From NCBI GenBank assembly GCA_950022655.1, contig OX465579.1:75527193-75591192 (forward strand): a stretch of 64,000 nucleotides of DNA, in the 5' to 3' direction. The translations under genes were made by a program, and so were the position numbers. This stretch comes from Alentia gelatinosa (lineage: Eukaryota; Annelida; Polychaeta; Phyllodocida; Polynoidae). Below, one piece after another: positions 1 through 15,000 of the stretch. Every line of letters begins with the position of its first letter. Within the stretch, counting starts at the first letter, position 1. Under the pieces are notes generated by a model that was not told the origin of the DNA, did not search any database, and saw only the letters and a list, made by a program, of their open reading frames with translations.

Positions 1-3000
1 GAGCAGATGAGCTTTCAGCAAACCGGCTACACCAATGAACATGCAGTGACCAATTGTCCAAAATATTGAATTCTAGTATATTGTTTTCTTGAGACAACGG
101 ACCTTAATCATGCAGAATTATCATATTGAAACTTAGTTGATATTTCCTTCGGTGACATGTAAACATTGCAGGAGAACTTAAACTGTCAACTCACCACTAG
201 AAGTCTCTACTGATGTAGTTTCCACAGAGCTTTCTGCTGTGCTCGTAGACATCACAAAGTCTGCAAAGTAGAGAGTAGAAAAGCTTTCAGCACTAAGTTT
301 TTCAATGGGCATGGCAAGACAGATTATCATGGGTCTGTAGAATAGTTTGTGAAATTGGGGTAATGACTTCATGAAAGTGAGCCTGCATGTCCAAATTAGA
401 TCAATTAAGCCTCTCTTAGTAGGTGATGCCTTGATGCATAGTTCATGCTGGTGATCCCTAGAGATATTCTTCTACAAGATTTGAAAACTCTTAGCATCTA
501 TGTAATAAAGTAACATCATGCATACCTAGAATGCGTGTATGATTTCAAATTCTTTGAAATATGAATTTTGAACTCACCACTAGAAGTCTCTATTGATGTT
601 GTTTCCACCGAGCCTAGAAAAAGAAAAGAAGAGTCCACTTGTTTACTAGGTGTCTCTTTCACTGGTAGCTTCTTTTATATACTCTATTTGATCCAACTCT
701 GTTTTCCAAGTTGCTGCTCAAGATATTGTGTGTGTTTCTCTCTCATCACTATACAAAGCCATTTCCAAAGGTAATTATTTCATAGAAATAGCATATCTCT
801 ATCGCAATCCTTTTAGGCAAATGCATTTTGAACTCAGTATAACAAGAAATGTGTGTCCTCAATTGCCTGTATTTCTCAATATGAATATCCTCAAATGTAA
901 TAGGTACTCACTAGTAGAGCTTTGTTCTGTAGAGGATGTGGCTACCGACTCTGAAAGGTGAATTGATAACTCATCAGAAATGATGTCAACTTATTTTGGT
1001 TGGTCATTGCCTAACCCTAAGTACATGAATGCTATCAACAAGACAATGGTTGTTTAATGCTTTGAAAGTTAAGCAGGCTTACCTGTAGAGCTGATAGGTG
1101 TTGTGCTTTCCACAGCTGCTGTAAATGGAAGGAGAACTGAGAGTTAGGTTAAGGTTTTGTCTAGCAGTGAGAGTAGTTCTCCTATACATAGTGTTTGAGA
1201 ATAGGATGGAAATGACAGCTATTTCATGGCCATTATCCTGTGTGTCATTTAAAATGGACTGACCATGATGTAATGCAATTTTGAAAGTATTGTTATTTCA
1301 TATAGAATCGATAAGCACTGCCTTTTAAGCAGCTGTGAAATATGAGTCTACACTTTTGATTGAAAGTACTTACATGAAGAGCTCAGTTCAGTTGTTGATG
1401 ATGGCACCGATGCTGCAAAGTAGAGAGCAGATGAGCTTTCAGCAAACCGGCTACACCAATGAACATGCAGTGGCCAATTGTCCAAAATATTTAACTCTAG
1501 TATATTGTTTTCATGAGACAACGGACCTTAATCATGCAGAATTTTCATATTGAAGCTTAGTTGATGTTTCCTTTGGTGACATGTAAACATTGCAGGAGAA
1601 CTTAAACTGTCAACTCACCACTAGAAGTCTCTACTGATGTAGTTTCCACAGAGCTTTCTGCTGTGCTCGTAGACATCACAAAGTCTGCAAAGTAGAGAGT
1701 AGAAAAGCTTTCAGCACCAAGTTTTTCAATGGGCATGGCAAGACAGATTATCATGGGTCTGTAGACTAGTTTGTGAAATTGGGGTAATGACTTCATGAAA
1801 GTGAGCCTGCATGTCCAAATTAGATCAATTAAGCCTCTCTTAGTAGGTGATGCCTTGATGCATAGTTCATGCTGGTGATCCCTAGAGATATTCTTCTACA
1901 AGATTTGAAAACTCTTTGCATCTATGTATTAAAGTAACATCATGCATACCTAGAATGTATGTATGATTTCAAATTCTTTGAAATATGAATTTTGAACTCA
2001 CCACTAGAAGTCTCTATTGATGTTGTTTCCACCGAGCCTAGAAAAAGAAAAGAAGAGTCCACTTGTTTACTAGGTGTCTCTTTCACTGGTAGCTTCTTTT
2101 ATATACTCTATTTGGTCCAACTCTGTTTTCCAAGTTGCTGCTCATGATATTGTGTGTGTCTCTCTCTCATCACTATACAAAGCCATTTTCAAAGGTAATT
2201 ATTTCATAGAAATAGCATATCTCTATCGCAATCCTTTTAGGCAAATGCATTTTGAACTCAGTATAACAAGAAATGTGTGTCCTCAATTGCCTGTATTTCT
2301 CAATATGAATATCCTCAAATGTAATAGGTACTCACTAGTAGAGCTTTTTTCTGTAGAGGATGTGGCTACCGACTCTGAAAGGTGAATTGATAACTCATCA
2401 GAAATGATGTCAACTTATTTTGGTTGGTCATTGCCTAACCCTAAGTACATGAATGCTATCAACAAGACAATGGTTGTTTAATGCCTTGAAAGTTAAACAG
2501 GCTTACCTGTAGAGCTGATAGGTGTTGTGCTTTCCACAGCTGCTGTAAATGGAAGGAGAACTGAGAGTTAGGTTAAGGTTTTGTCTAGCAGTGAGAGTAG
2601 TTCTCCTATACATAGTGTGTGAGAATAGGATGGCAATGACAGCTATTTCATGGCCATTATCCTGTGTGTCATTTAAAACGGACTGACCAAGATGTAATGC
2701 AATTTTGAAAGTATTCTTATTTCATATAGAATCGATAAGCACTGCCTCTTAAGCAGCTGTGAAATATGAGTCTACACTTTTGATTGAAAGTACTTACATG
2801 AAGAGCTCAGTTCAGTTGTTGATGATGGCACCGATGCTGCAAAGTAGAGAGCAGATGAGCTTTCAGCAAACCGGCTACACCAATGAACATGCAGTGACCA
2901 ATTGTCCAAAATATTGAATTCTAGTATATTGTTTTCTTGAGACAACGGACCTTAATCATGCAGAATTATCATATTGAAACTTAGTTGATATTTCCTTCGG

Positions 3001-6000
3001 TGACATGTTAACATTGCAGGAGAACTTAAACTGTCAACTCACCACTAGAAGTCTCTACTGATGTAGTTTCCACAGAGCTTTTTGCTGTGCTCGTAGACAT
3101 CACAAAGTCTGCAAAGTAGAGAGTAGAAAAGCTTTCAGCACCAAGTTTTTCAATGGGCATGGCAAGACAGATTATCATGGGTCTGTAGAATAGTTTGTGA
3201 AATTGGGGTAATGACTTCATGAAAGTGAGCCTGCATGTCCAAATTAGATCAATTAAGCCTCTCTTAGTAGGTGATGCCTTGATGCATAGTTCATGCTGGT
3301 GATCCCTAGAGATATTCTTCTACAAGATTTGAAAACTCTTTGCATCTATGTAATAAAGTAACATCATGCATACCTAGAATGTATGTATGATTTCAAATTC
3401 TTTGAAATATGAATTTTGAACTCACCACTAGAAGTCTCTATTGATGTTGTTTCCACCGAGCCTAGAAAAAGAAAAGAAGAGTCCACTTGTTTACTAGGTG
3501 TCTCTTTCACTGGTAGCTTCTTTTATATACTCTATTTGATCCAACTCTGTTTTCCAAGTTGCTGCTCAAGATATTGTGTGTGTTTCTCTCTCATCACTAT
3601 ACAAAGCCATTTCCAAAGGTAATTATTTCATAGAAATAGCATATCTCTATCGCAATCCTTTTAGGCAAATGCATTTTGAACTCAGTATAACAAGAAATGT
3701 GTGTCCTCAATTGCCTGTATTTCTCAATATGAATATCCTCAAATGTAATAGGTACTCACTAGTAGAGCTTTGTTCTGTAGAGGATGTGGCTACCGACTCT
3801 GAAAGGTGAATTGATAACTCATCAGAAATGATGTCAACTTATTTTGGTTGGTCATTGCCTAACCCTAAGTACATGAATGCTATCAACAAGACAATGGTTG
3901 TTTAATGCTTTGAAAGTTAAGCAGGCTTACCTGTAGAGCTGATAGGTGTTGTGCTTTCCACAGCTGCTGTAAATGGAAGGAGAACTGAGAGTTAGGTTAA
4001 GGTTTTTTCTAGCAGTGAGAGTAGTTCTCCTATACATAGTGTTTGAGAATAGGATGGAAATGACAGCTATTTCATGGCCATTATCCTGTGTGTCATTTAA
4101 AATGGACTGACCATGATGTAATGCAATTTTGAAAGTATTGTTATTTCATATAGAATCGATAAGCACTGCCTTTTAAGCAGCTGTGAAATATGAGTCTACA
4201 CTTTTGATTGAAAGTACTTACATGAAGAGCTCAGTTCAGTTGTTGATGATGGCACCGATGCTGCAAAGTAGAGAGCAGATGAGCTTTCAGCAAACCGGCT
4301 ACACCAATGAACATGCAGTGACCAATTGTCCAAAATATTTAACTCTAGTATATTGTTTTCATGAGACAACGGACCTTAATCATGCAGAATTTTCATATTG
4401 AAGCTTAGTTGATGTTTCCTTTGGTGACATGTAAACATTGCAGGAGAACTTAAACTGTCAACTCACCACTAGAAGTCTCTACTGATGTAGTTTCCACAGA
4501 GCTTTCTGCTGTGCTCGTAGACATCACAAAGTCTGCAAAGTAGAGAGTAGAAAAGCTTTCAGCACCAAGTTTTTCAATGGGCATGGCAAGACAGATTATC
4601 ATGGGTCTGTAGACTAGTTTGTGAAATTGGGGTAATGACTTCATGAAAGTGAGCCTGCATGTCCAAATTAGATCAATTAAGCCTCTCTTAGTAGGTGATG
4701 CCTTGATGCATAGTTCATGCTGGTGATCCCTAGAGATATTCTTCTACAAGATTTGAAAACTCTTTGCATCTATGTATTAAAGTAACATCATGCATACCTA
4801 GAATGTATGTATGATTTCAAATTCTTTGAAATATGAATTTTGAACTCACCACTAGAAGTCTCTATTGATGTTGTTTCCACCGAGCCTAGAAAAAGAAAAG
4901 AAGAGTCCACTTGTTTACTAGGTGTCTCTTTCACTGGTAGCTTCTTTTATATACTCTATTTGGTCCAACTCTGTTTTCCAAGTTGCTGCTCATGATATTG
5001 TGTGTGTCTCTCTCTCATCACTATACAAAGCCATTTTCCAAGGTAATTATTTCATAGAAATAGCATATCTCTATCGCAATCCTTTTAGGCAAATGCATTT
5101 TGAACTCAGTATAACAAGAAATGTGTGTCCTCAATTGCCTGTATTTCTCAATATGAATATCCTCAAATGTAATAGGTACTCACTAGTAGAGCTTTTTTCT
5201 GTAGAGGATGTGGCTACCGACTCTGAAAGGTGAATTGATAACTCATCAGAAATGATGTCAACTTATTTTGGTTGGTCATTGCCTAACCCTAAGTACATGA
5301 ATGCTATCAACAAGACAATGGTTGTTTAATGCCTTGAAAGTTAAACAGGCTTACCTGTAGAGCTGATAGGTGTTGTGCTTTCCACAGCTGCTGTAAATGG
5401 AAGGAGAACTGAGAGTTAGGTTAAGGTTTTGTCTAGCAGTGAGAGTAGTTCTCCTATACATAGTGTGTGAGAATAGGATGGCAATGACAGCTATTTCATG
5501 GCCATTATCCTGTGTGTCATTCTAAACGGACTGACCAAGATGTAATGCAATTTTGAAAGTATTCTTATTTCATATAGAATCGATAAGCACTGCCTCTTAA
5601 GCAGCTGTGAAATATGAGTTAACACTTTTGATTGAAAGTACTTACATGAAGAGCTCAGTTCAGTTGTTGATGATGGCACCGATGCTGCAAAGTAGAGAGC
5701 AGATGAGCTTTCAGCAAACCGGCTACACCAATGAACATGCAGTGACCAATTGTCCAAAATATTGAATTCTAGTATATTGTTTTCTTGAGACAACGGACCT
5801 TAATCATGCAGAATTATCATATTGAAACTTAGTTGATATTTCCTTCGGTGACATGTAAACATTGCAGGAGAACTTAAACTGTCAACTCACCACTAGAAGT
5901 CTCTACTGATGTAGTTTCCACAGAGCTTTCTGCTGTGCTCGTAGACATCACAAAGTCTGCAAAGTAGAGAGTAGAAAAGCTTTCAGCACCAAGTTTTTCA

Positions 6001-9000
6001 ATGGGCATGGCAAGACAGATTATCATGGGTCTGTAGAATAGTTTGTGAAATTGGGGTAATGACTTCATGAAAGTGAGCCTGCATGTCCAAATTAGATCAA
6101 TTAAGCCTCTCTTAGTAGGTGATGCCTTGATGCATAGTTCATGCTGGTGATCCCTAGAGATATTCTTCTACAAGATTTGAAAACTCTTTGCATCTATGTA
6201 ATAAAGTAACATCATGTATACCTAGAATGTATGTATGATTTCAAATTCTTTGAAATATGAATTTTGAACTCACCACTAGAAGTCTCTATTGATGTTGTTT
6301 CCACCGAGCCTAGAAAAAGAAAAGAAGAGTCCACTTGTTTACTAGGTGTCTCTTTCACTGGTAGCTTCTTTTATATACTCTATTTGATCCAACTCTGTTT
6401 TCCAAGTTGCTGCTCAAGATATTGTGTGTGTCTCTCTCTCATCACTATACAAAGCCATTTCCAAAGGTAATTATTTCATAGAAATAGCATATCTCTATCG
6501 CAATCCTTTTAGGCAAATGCATTTTGAACTCAGTATAACAAGAAATGTGTGTCCTCAATTGCCTGTATTTCTCAATATGAATATCCTCAAATGTAATAGG
6601 TACTCACTAGTAGAGCTTTTTTCTGTAGAGGATGTGGCTACCGACTCTGAAAGGTGAATTGATAACTCATCAGAAATGATGTCAACTTATTTTGGTTGGT
6701 CATTGCCTAACCCTAAGTACATGAATGCTATCAACAAGACAATGGTTGTTTAATGCTTTGAAAGTTAAGCAGGCTTACCTGTAGAGCTGATAGGTGTTGT
6801 GCTTTCCACAGCTGCTGTAAATGGAAGGAGAACTGAGAGTTAGGTTAAGGTTTTGTCTAGCAGTGAGAGTAGTTCTCCTATACATAGTGTGTGAGAATAG
6901 GATGGCAATGACAGCTATTTCATGGCCATTATCCTGTGTGTCATTTAAAACGGACTGACCAAGATGTAATGCAATTTTGAAAGTATTCTTATTTCATATA
7001 GAATCGATAAGCACTGCCTCTTAAGCAGCTGTGAAATATGAGTCTACACTTTTGATTGAAAGTACTTACATGAAGAGCTCAGTTCAGTTGTTGATGATGG
7101 CACCGATGCTGCAAAGTAGAGAGCAGATGAGCTTTCAGCAAACCGGCTACACCAATGAACATGCAGTGACCAATTGTCCAAAATATTGAATTCTAGTATA
7201 TTGTTTTCTTGAGACAACGGACCTTAATCATGCAGAATTATCATATTGAAACTTAGTTGATATTTCCTTCGGTGACATGTAAACATTGCAGGAGAACTTA
7301 AACTGTCAACTCACCACTAGAAGTCTCTACTGATGTAGTTTCCACAGAGCTTTCTGCTGTGCTCGTAGACATCACAAAGTCTGCAAAGTAGAGAGTAGAA
7401 AAGCTTTCAGCACCAAGTTTTTCAATGGGCATGGCAAGACAGATTATCATGGGTCTGTAGAATAGTTTGTGAAATTGGGGTAATGACTTCATGAAAGTGA
7501 GCCTGCATGTCCAAATTAGATCAATTAAGCCTCTCTTAGTAGGTGATGCCTTGATGCATAGTTCATGCTGGTGATCCCTAGAGATATTCTTCTACAAGAT
7601 TTGAAAACTCTTTGCATCTATGTAATAAAGTAACATCATGCATACCTAGAATGTATGTATGATTTCAAATTCTTTGAAATATGAATTTTGAACTCACCAC
7701 TAGAAGTCTCTATTGATGTTGTTTCCACCGAGCCTAGAAAAAGAAAAGAAGAGTCCACTTGTTTACTAGGTGTCTCTTTCACTGGTAGCTTCTTTTATAT
7801 ACTCTATTTGATCCAACTCTGTTTTCCAAGTTGCTGCTCAAGATATTGTGTGTGTTTCTCTCTCATCACTATACAAAGCCATTTCCAAAGGTAATTATTT
7901 CATAGAAATAGCATATCTCTATCGCAATCCTTTTAGGCAAATGCATTTTGAACTCAGTATAACAAGAAATGTGTGTCCTCAATTGCCTGTATTTCTCAAT
8001 ATGAATATCCTCAAATGTAATAGGTACTCACTAGTAGAGCTTTGTTCTGTAGAGGATGTGGCTACCGACTCTGAAAGGTGAATTGATAACTCATCAGAAA
8101 TGATGTCAACTTATTTTGGTTGGTCATTGCCTAACCCTAAGTACATGAATGCTATCAACAAGACAATGGTTGTTTAATGCTTTGAAAGTTAAGCAGGCTT
8201 ACCTGTAGAGCTGATAGGTGTTGTGCTTTCCACAGCTGCTGTAAATGGAAGGAGAACTGAGAGTTAGGTTAAGGTTTTGTCTAGCAGTGAGAGTAGTTCT
8301 CCTATACATAGTGTTTGAGAATAGGATGGAAATGACAGCTATTTCATGGCCATTATCCTGTGTGTCATTTAAAATGGACTGACCATGATGTAATGCAATT
8401 TTGAAAGTATTGTTATTTCATTTAGAATCGATAAGCACTGCCTTTTAAGCAGCTGTGAAATATGAGTCTACACTTTTGATTGAAAGTACTTACATGAAGA
8501 GCTCAGTTCAGTTGTTGATGATGGCACCGATGCTGCAAAGTAGAGAGCAGATGAGCTTTCAGCAAACCGGCTACACCAATGAACATGCAGTGACCAATTG
8601 TCCAAAATATTTAACTCTAGTATATTGTTTTCATGAGACAACGGACCTTAATCATGCAGAATTTTCATATTGAAGCTTAGTTGATGTTTCCTTTGGTGAC
8701 ATGTAAACATTGCAGGAGAACTTAAACTGTCAACTCACCACTAGAAGTCTCTACTGATGTAGTTTCCACAGAGCTTTCTGCTGTGCTCGTAGACATCACA
8801 AAGTCTGCAAAGTAGAGAGTAGAAAAGCTTTCAGCACCAAGTTTTTCAATGGGCATGGCAAGACAGATTATCATGGGTCTGTAGACTAGTTTGTGAAATT
8901 GGGGTAATGACTTCATGAAAGTGAGCCTGCATGTCCAAATTAGATCAATTAAGCCTCTCTTAGTAGGTGATGCCTTGATGCATAGTTCATGCTGGTGATC

Positions 9001-12000
9001 CCTAGAGATATTCTTCTACAAGATTTGAAAACTCTTTGCATCTATGTATTAAAGTAACATCATGCATACCTAGAATGTATGTATGATTTCAAATTCTTTG
9101 AAATATGAATTTTGAACTCACCACTAGAAGTCTCTATTGATGTTGTTTCCACCGAGCCTAGAAAAAGAAAAGAAGAGTCCACTTGTTTACTAGGTGTCTC
9201 TTTCACTGGTAGCTTCTTTTATATACTCTATTTGGTCCAACTCTGTTTTCCAAGTTGCTGCTCATGATATTGTGTGTGTCTCTCTCTCATCACTATACAA
9301 AGCCATTTTCCAAGGTAATTATTTCATAGAAATAGCATATCTCTATCGCAATCCTTTTAGGCAAATGCATTTTGAACTCAGTATAACAAGAAATGTGTGT
9401 CCTCAATTGCCTGTATTTCTCAATATGAATATCCTCAAATGTAATAGGTACTCACTAGTAGAGCTTTGTTCTGTAGAGGATGTGGCTACCGACTCTGAAA
9501 GGTGAATTGATAACTCATCAGAAATGATGTCAACTTATTTTGGTTGGTCATTGCCTAACCCTAAGTACATGAATGCTATCAACAAGACAATGGTTGTTTA
9601 ATGCTTTGAAAGTTAAGCAGGCTTACCTGTAGAGCTGATAGGTGTTGTGCTTTCCACAGCTGCTGTAAATGGAAGGAGAACTGAGAGTTAGGTTAAGGTT
9701 TTGTCTAGCAGTGAGAGTAGTTCTCCTATACATAGTGTTTGAGAATAGGATGGAAATGACAGCTATTTCATGGCCATTATCCTGTGTGTCATTTAAAATG
9801 GACTGACCATGATGTAATGCAATTTTGAAAGTATTGTTATTTCATTTAGAATCGATAAGCACTGCCTTTTAAGCAGCTGTGAAATATGAGTCTACACTTT
9901 TGATTGAAAGTACTTACATGAAGAGCTCAGTTCAGTTGTTGATGATGGCACCGATGCTGCAAAGTAGAGAGCAGATGAGCTTTCAGCAAACCGGCTACAC
10001 CAATGAACATGCAGTGACCAATTGTCCAAAATATTTAACTCTAGTATATTGTTTTCATGAGACAACGGACCTTAATCATGCAGAATTTTCATATTGAAGC
10101 TTAGTTGATGTTTCCTTTGGTGACATGTAAACATTGCAGGAGAACTTAAACTGTCAACTCACCACTAGAAGTCTCTACTGATGTAGTTTCCACAGAGCTT
10201 TCTGCTGTGCTCGTAGACATCACAAAGTCTGCAAAGTAGAGAGTAGAAAAGCTTTCAGCACCAAGTTTTTCAATGGGCATGGCAAGACAGATTATCATGG
10301 GTCTGTAGACTAGTTTGTGAAATTGGGGTAATGACTTCATGAAAGTGAGCCTGCATGTCCAAATTAGATCAATTAAGCCTCTCTTAGTAGGTGATGCCTT
10401 GATGCATAGTTCATGCTGGTGATCCCTAGAGATATTCTTCTACAAGATTTGAAAACTCTTTGCATCTATGTATTAAAGTAACATCATGCATACCTAGAAT
10501 GTATGTATGATTTCAAATTCTTTGAAATATGAATTTTGAACTCACCACTAGAAGTCTCTATTGATGTTGTTTCCACCGAGCCTAGAAAAAGAAAAGAAGA
10601 GTCCACTTGTTTACTAGGTGTCTCTTTCACTGGTAGCTTCTTTTATATACTCTATTTGGTCCAACTCTGTTTTCCAAGTTGCTGCTCATGATATTGTGTG
10701 TGTCTCTCTCTCATCACTATACAAAGCCATTTTCCAAGGTAATTATTTCATAGAAATAGCATATCTCTATCGCAATCCTTTTAGGCAAATGCATTTTGAA
10801 CTCAGTATAACAAGAAATGTGTGTCCTCAATTGCCTGTATTTCTCAATATGAATATCCTCAAATGTAATAGGTACTCACTAGTAGAGCTTTTTTCTGTAG
10901 AGGATGTGGCTACCGACTCTGAAAGGTGAATTGATAACTCATCAGAAATGATGTCAACTTATTTTGGTTGGTCATTGCCTAACCCTAAGTACATGAATGC
11001 TATCAACAAGACAATGGTTGTTTAATGCCTTGAAAGTTAAACAGGCTTACCTGTAGAGCTGATAGGTGTTGTGCTTTCCACAGCTGCTGTAAATGGAAGG
11101 AGAACTGAGAGTTAGGTTAAGGTTTTGTCTAGCAGTGAGAGTAGTTCTCCTATACATAGTGTGTGAGAATAGGATGGCAATGACAGCTATTTCATGGCCA
11201 TTATCCTGTGTGTCATTTAAAACGGACTGACCAAGATGTAATGCAATTTTGAAAGTATTCTTATTTCATATAGAATCGATAAGCACTGCCTCTTAAGCAG
11301 CTGTGAAATATGAGTTAACACTTTTGATTGAAAGTACTTACATGAAGAGCTCAGTTCAGTTGTTGATGATGGCACCGATGCTGCAAAGTAGAGAGCAGAT
11401 GAGCTTTCAGCAAACCGGCTACACCAATGAACATGCAGTGACCAATTGTCCAAAATATTGAATTCTAGTATATTGTTTTCTTGAGACAACGGACCTTAAT
11501 CATGCAGAATTATCATATTGAAACTTAGTTGATATTTCCTTCGGTGACATGTAAACATTGCAGGAGAACTTAAACTGTCAACTCACCACTAGAAGTCTCT
11601 ACTGATGTAGTTTCCACAGAGCTTTCTGCTGTGCTCGTAGACATCACAAAGTCTGCAAAGTAGAGAGTAGAAAAGCTTTCAGCACCAAGTTTTTCAATGG
11701 GCATGGCAAGACAGATTATCATGGGTCTGTAGAATAGTTTGTGAAATTGGGGTAATGACTTCATGAAAGTGAGCCTGCATGTCCAAATTAGATCAATTAA
11801 GCCTCTCTTAGTAGGTGATGCCTTGATGCATAGTTCATGCTGGTGATCCCTAGAGATATTCTTCTACAAGATTTGAAAACTCTTTGCATCTATGTAATAA
11901 AGTAACATCATGTATACCTAGAATGTATGTATGATTTCAAATTCTTTGAAATATCAATTTTGAACTCACCACTAGAAGTCTCTATTGATGTTGTTTCCAC

Positions 12001-15000
12001 CGAGCCTAGAAAAAGAAAAGAAGAGTCCACTTGTTTACTAGGTGTCTCTTTCACTGGTAGCTTCTTTTATATACTCTATTTGATCCAACTCTGTTTTCCA
12101 AGTTGCTGCTCAAGATATTGTGTGTGTCTCTCTCTCATCACTATACAAAGCCATTTCAAAAGGTAATTATTTCATAGAAATAGCATATCTCTATCGCAAT
12201 CCTTTTAGGCAAATGCATTTTGAACTCAGTATAACAAGAAATGTGTGTCCTCAATTGCCTGTATTTCTCAATATGAATATCCTCAAATGTAATAGGTACT
12301 CACTAGTAGAGCTTTGTTCTGTAGAGGATGTGGCTACCGACTCTGAAAGGTGAATTGATAACTCATCAGAAATGATGTCAACTTATTTTGGTTGGTCATT
12401 GCCTAACCCTAAGTACATGAATGCTATCAACAAGACAATGGTTGTTTAATGCTTTGAAAGTTAAGCAGGCTTACCTGTAGAGCTGATAGGTGTTGTGCTT
12501 TCCACAGCTGCTGTAAATGGAAGGAGAACTGAGAGTTAGGTTAAGGTTTTGTCTAGCAGTGAGAGTAGTTCTCCTATACATAGTGTGTGAGAATAGGATG
12601 GCAATGACAGCTATTTCATGGCCATTATCCTGTGTGTCATTTAAAACGGACTGACCAAGATGTAATGCAATTTTGAAAGTATTCTTATTTCATATAGAAT
12701 CGATAAGCACTGCCTCTTAAGCAGCTGTGAAATATGAGTCTACACTTTTGATTGAAAGTACTTACATGAAGAGCTCAGTTCAGTTGTTGATGATGGTACC
12801 GATGCTGCAAAGTATAGAGCAGATGAGCTTTCAGCAAACCGGCTACACCAATGAACATGCAGTGACCAATTGTCCAAAATATTGAATTCTAGTATATTGT
12901 TTTCTTGAGACAACGGACCTTAATCATGCAGAATTATCATATTGAAACTTAGTTGATATTTCCTTCGGTGACATGTAAACATTGCAGGAGAACTTAAACT
13001 GTCAACTCACCACTAGAAGTCTCTACTGATGTAGTTTCCACAGAGCTTTCTGCTGTGCTCGTAGACATCACAAAGTCTGCAAAGTAGAGAGTAGAAAAGC
13101 TTTCAGCACCAAGTTTTTCAATGGGCATGGCAAGACAGATTATCATGGGTCTGTAGAATAGTTTGTGAAATTGGGGTAATGACTTCATGAAAGTGAGCCT
13201 GCATGTCCAAATTAGATCAATTAAGCCTCTCTTAGTAGGTGATGCCTTGATGCATAGTTCATGCTGGTGATCCCTAGAGATATTCTTCTACAAGATTTGA
13301 AAACTCTTTGCATCTATGTATTAAAGTAACATCATGCATACCTAGAATGTATGTATGATTTCAAGTTCTTTGAAATATGAATTTTGAACTCACCACTAGA
13401 AGTCTCTATTGATGTTGTTTCCACCGAGCCTAGAAAAAGAAAAGAAGAGTCCACTTGTTTACTAGGTGTCTCTTTCACTGGTAGCTTCTTTTATATACTC
13501 TATTTGGTCCAACTCTGTTTTCCAAGTTGCTGCTCATGATATTGTGTGTGTCTCTCTCTCATCACTATACAAAGCCATTTTCAAAGGTAATTATTTCATA
13601 GAAATAGCATATCTCTATCGCAATCCTTTTAGGCAAATGCATTTTGAACTCAGTATAACAAGAAATGTGTGTCCTCAATTGCCTGTATTTCTCAATATGA
13701 ATATCCTCAAATGTAATAGGTACTCACTAGTAGAGCTTTTTTCTGTAGAAGATGTGGCTACCGACTCTGAAAGGTGAATTGATAACTCATCAGAAATGAT
13801 GTCAACTTATTTTGGTTGGTCATTGCCTAACCCTAAGTACATGAATGCTATCAACAAGACAATGGTTGTTTAATGCCTTGAAAGTTAAACAGGCTTACCT
13901 GTAGAGCTGATAGGTGTTGTGCTTTCCACAGCTGCTGTAAATGGAAGGAGAACTGAGAGTTAGGTTAAGGTTTTGTCTAGCAGTGAGAGTAGTTCTCCTA
14001 TACATAGTGTTTGAGAATAGGATGGAAATGACAGCTATTTCATGGCCATTATCCTGTGTGTCATTTAAAATGGACTGACCATGATGTAATGCAATTTTGA
14101 AAGTATTGTTATTTCATTTAGAATCGATAAGCACTGCCTTTTAAGCAGCTGTGAAATATGAGTCTACACTTTTGATTGAAAGTACTTACATGAAGAGCTC
14201 AGTTCAGTTGTTGATGATGGCACCGATGCTGCAAAGTAGAGAGCAGATGAGCTTTCAGCAAACCGGCTACACCAATGAACATGCAGTGACCAATTGTCCA
14301 AAATATTTAACTCTAGTATATTGTTTTCATGAGACAACGGACCTTAATCATGCAGAATTTTCATATTGAAGCTTAGTTGATGTTTCCTTTGGTGACATGT
14401 AAACATTGCAGGAGAACTTAAACTGTCAACTCACCACTAGAAGTCTCTACTGATGTAGTTTCCACAGAGCTTTCTGCTGTGCTCGTAGACATCACAAAGT
14501 CTGCAAAGTAGAGAGTAGAAAAGCTTTCAGCACCAAGTTTTTCAATGGGCATGGCAAGACAGATTATCATGGGTCTGTAGACTAGTTTGTGAAATTGGGG
14601 TAATGACTTCATGAAAGTGAGCCTGCATGTCCAAATTAGATCAATTAAGCCTCTCTTAGTAGGTGATGCCTTGATGCATAGTTCATGCTGGTGATCCCTA
14701 GAGATATTCTTCTACAAGATTTGAAAACTCTTTGCATCTATGTAATAAAGTAACATCATGTATACCTAGAATGTATGTATGATTTCAAATTCTTTGAAAT
14801 ATGAATTTTGAACTCACCACTAGAAGTCTCTATTGATGTTGTTTCCACCGAGCCTAGAAAAAGAAAAGAAGAGTCCACTTGTTTACTAGGTGTCTCTTTC
14901 ACTGGTAGCTTCTTTTATATACTCTATTTGGTCCAACTCTGTTTTCCAAGTTGCTGCTCATGATATTGTGTGTGTCTCTCTCTCATCACTATACAAAGCC

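Noticed and set aside
178..372. 64-codon minus-strand open frame repeated in most units
   Set aside because: It reads through the pyrimidine tract and acceptor of exon A. Only the part in 195-260 has the repeat character and is bounded by splice sites; the rest is intron that happens to be open, preserved because units are near-identical.
1335..1553. 72-codon plus-strand open frame repeated in many units
   Set aside because: Antisense to exon E. Its openness follows from the Ser/Thr-rich coding on the other strand plus AT-rich intron, and units with TTGAATTC in place of TTTAACTC end it early.
2074..2385. 103-codon plus-strand open frame repeated in many units
   Set aside because: It lies antisense to exon C and the intron between C and B, starts at a non-ATG codon, and is broken or shortened in other units by single substitutions. 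Best explained as a shadow of the conserved repeat.
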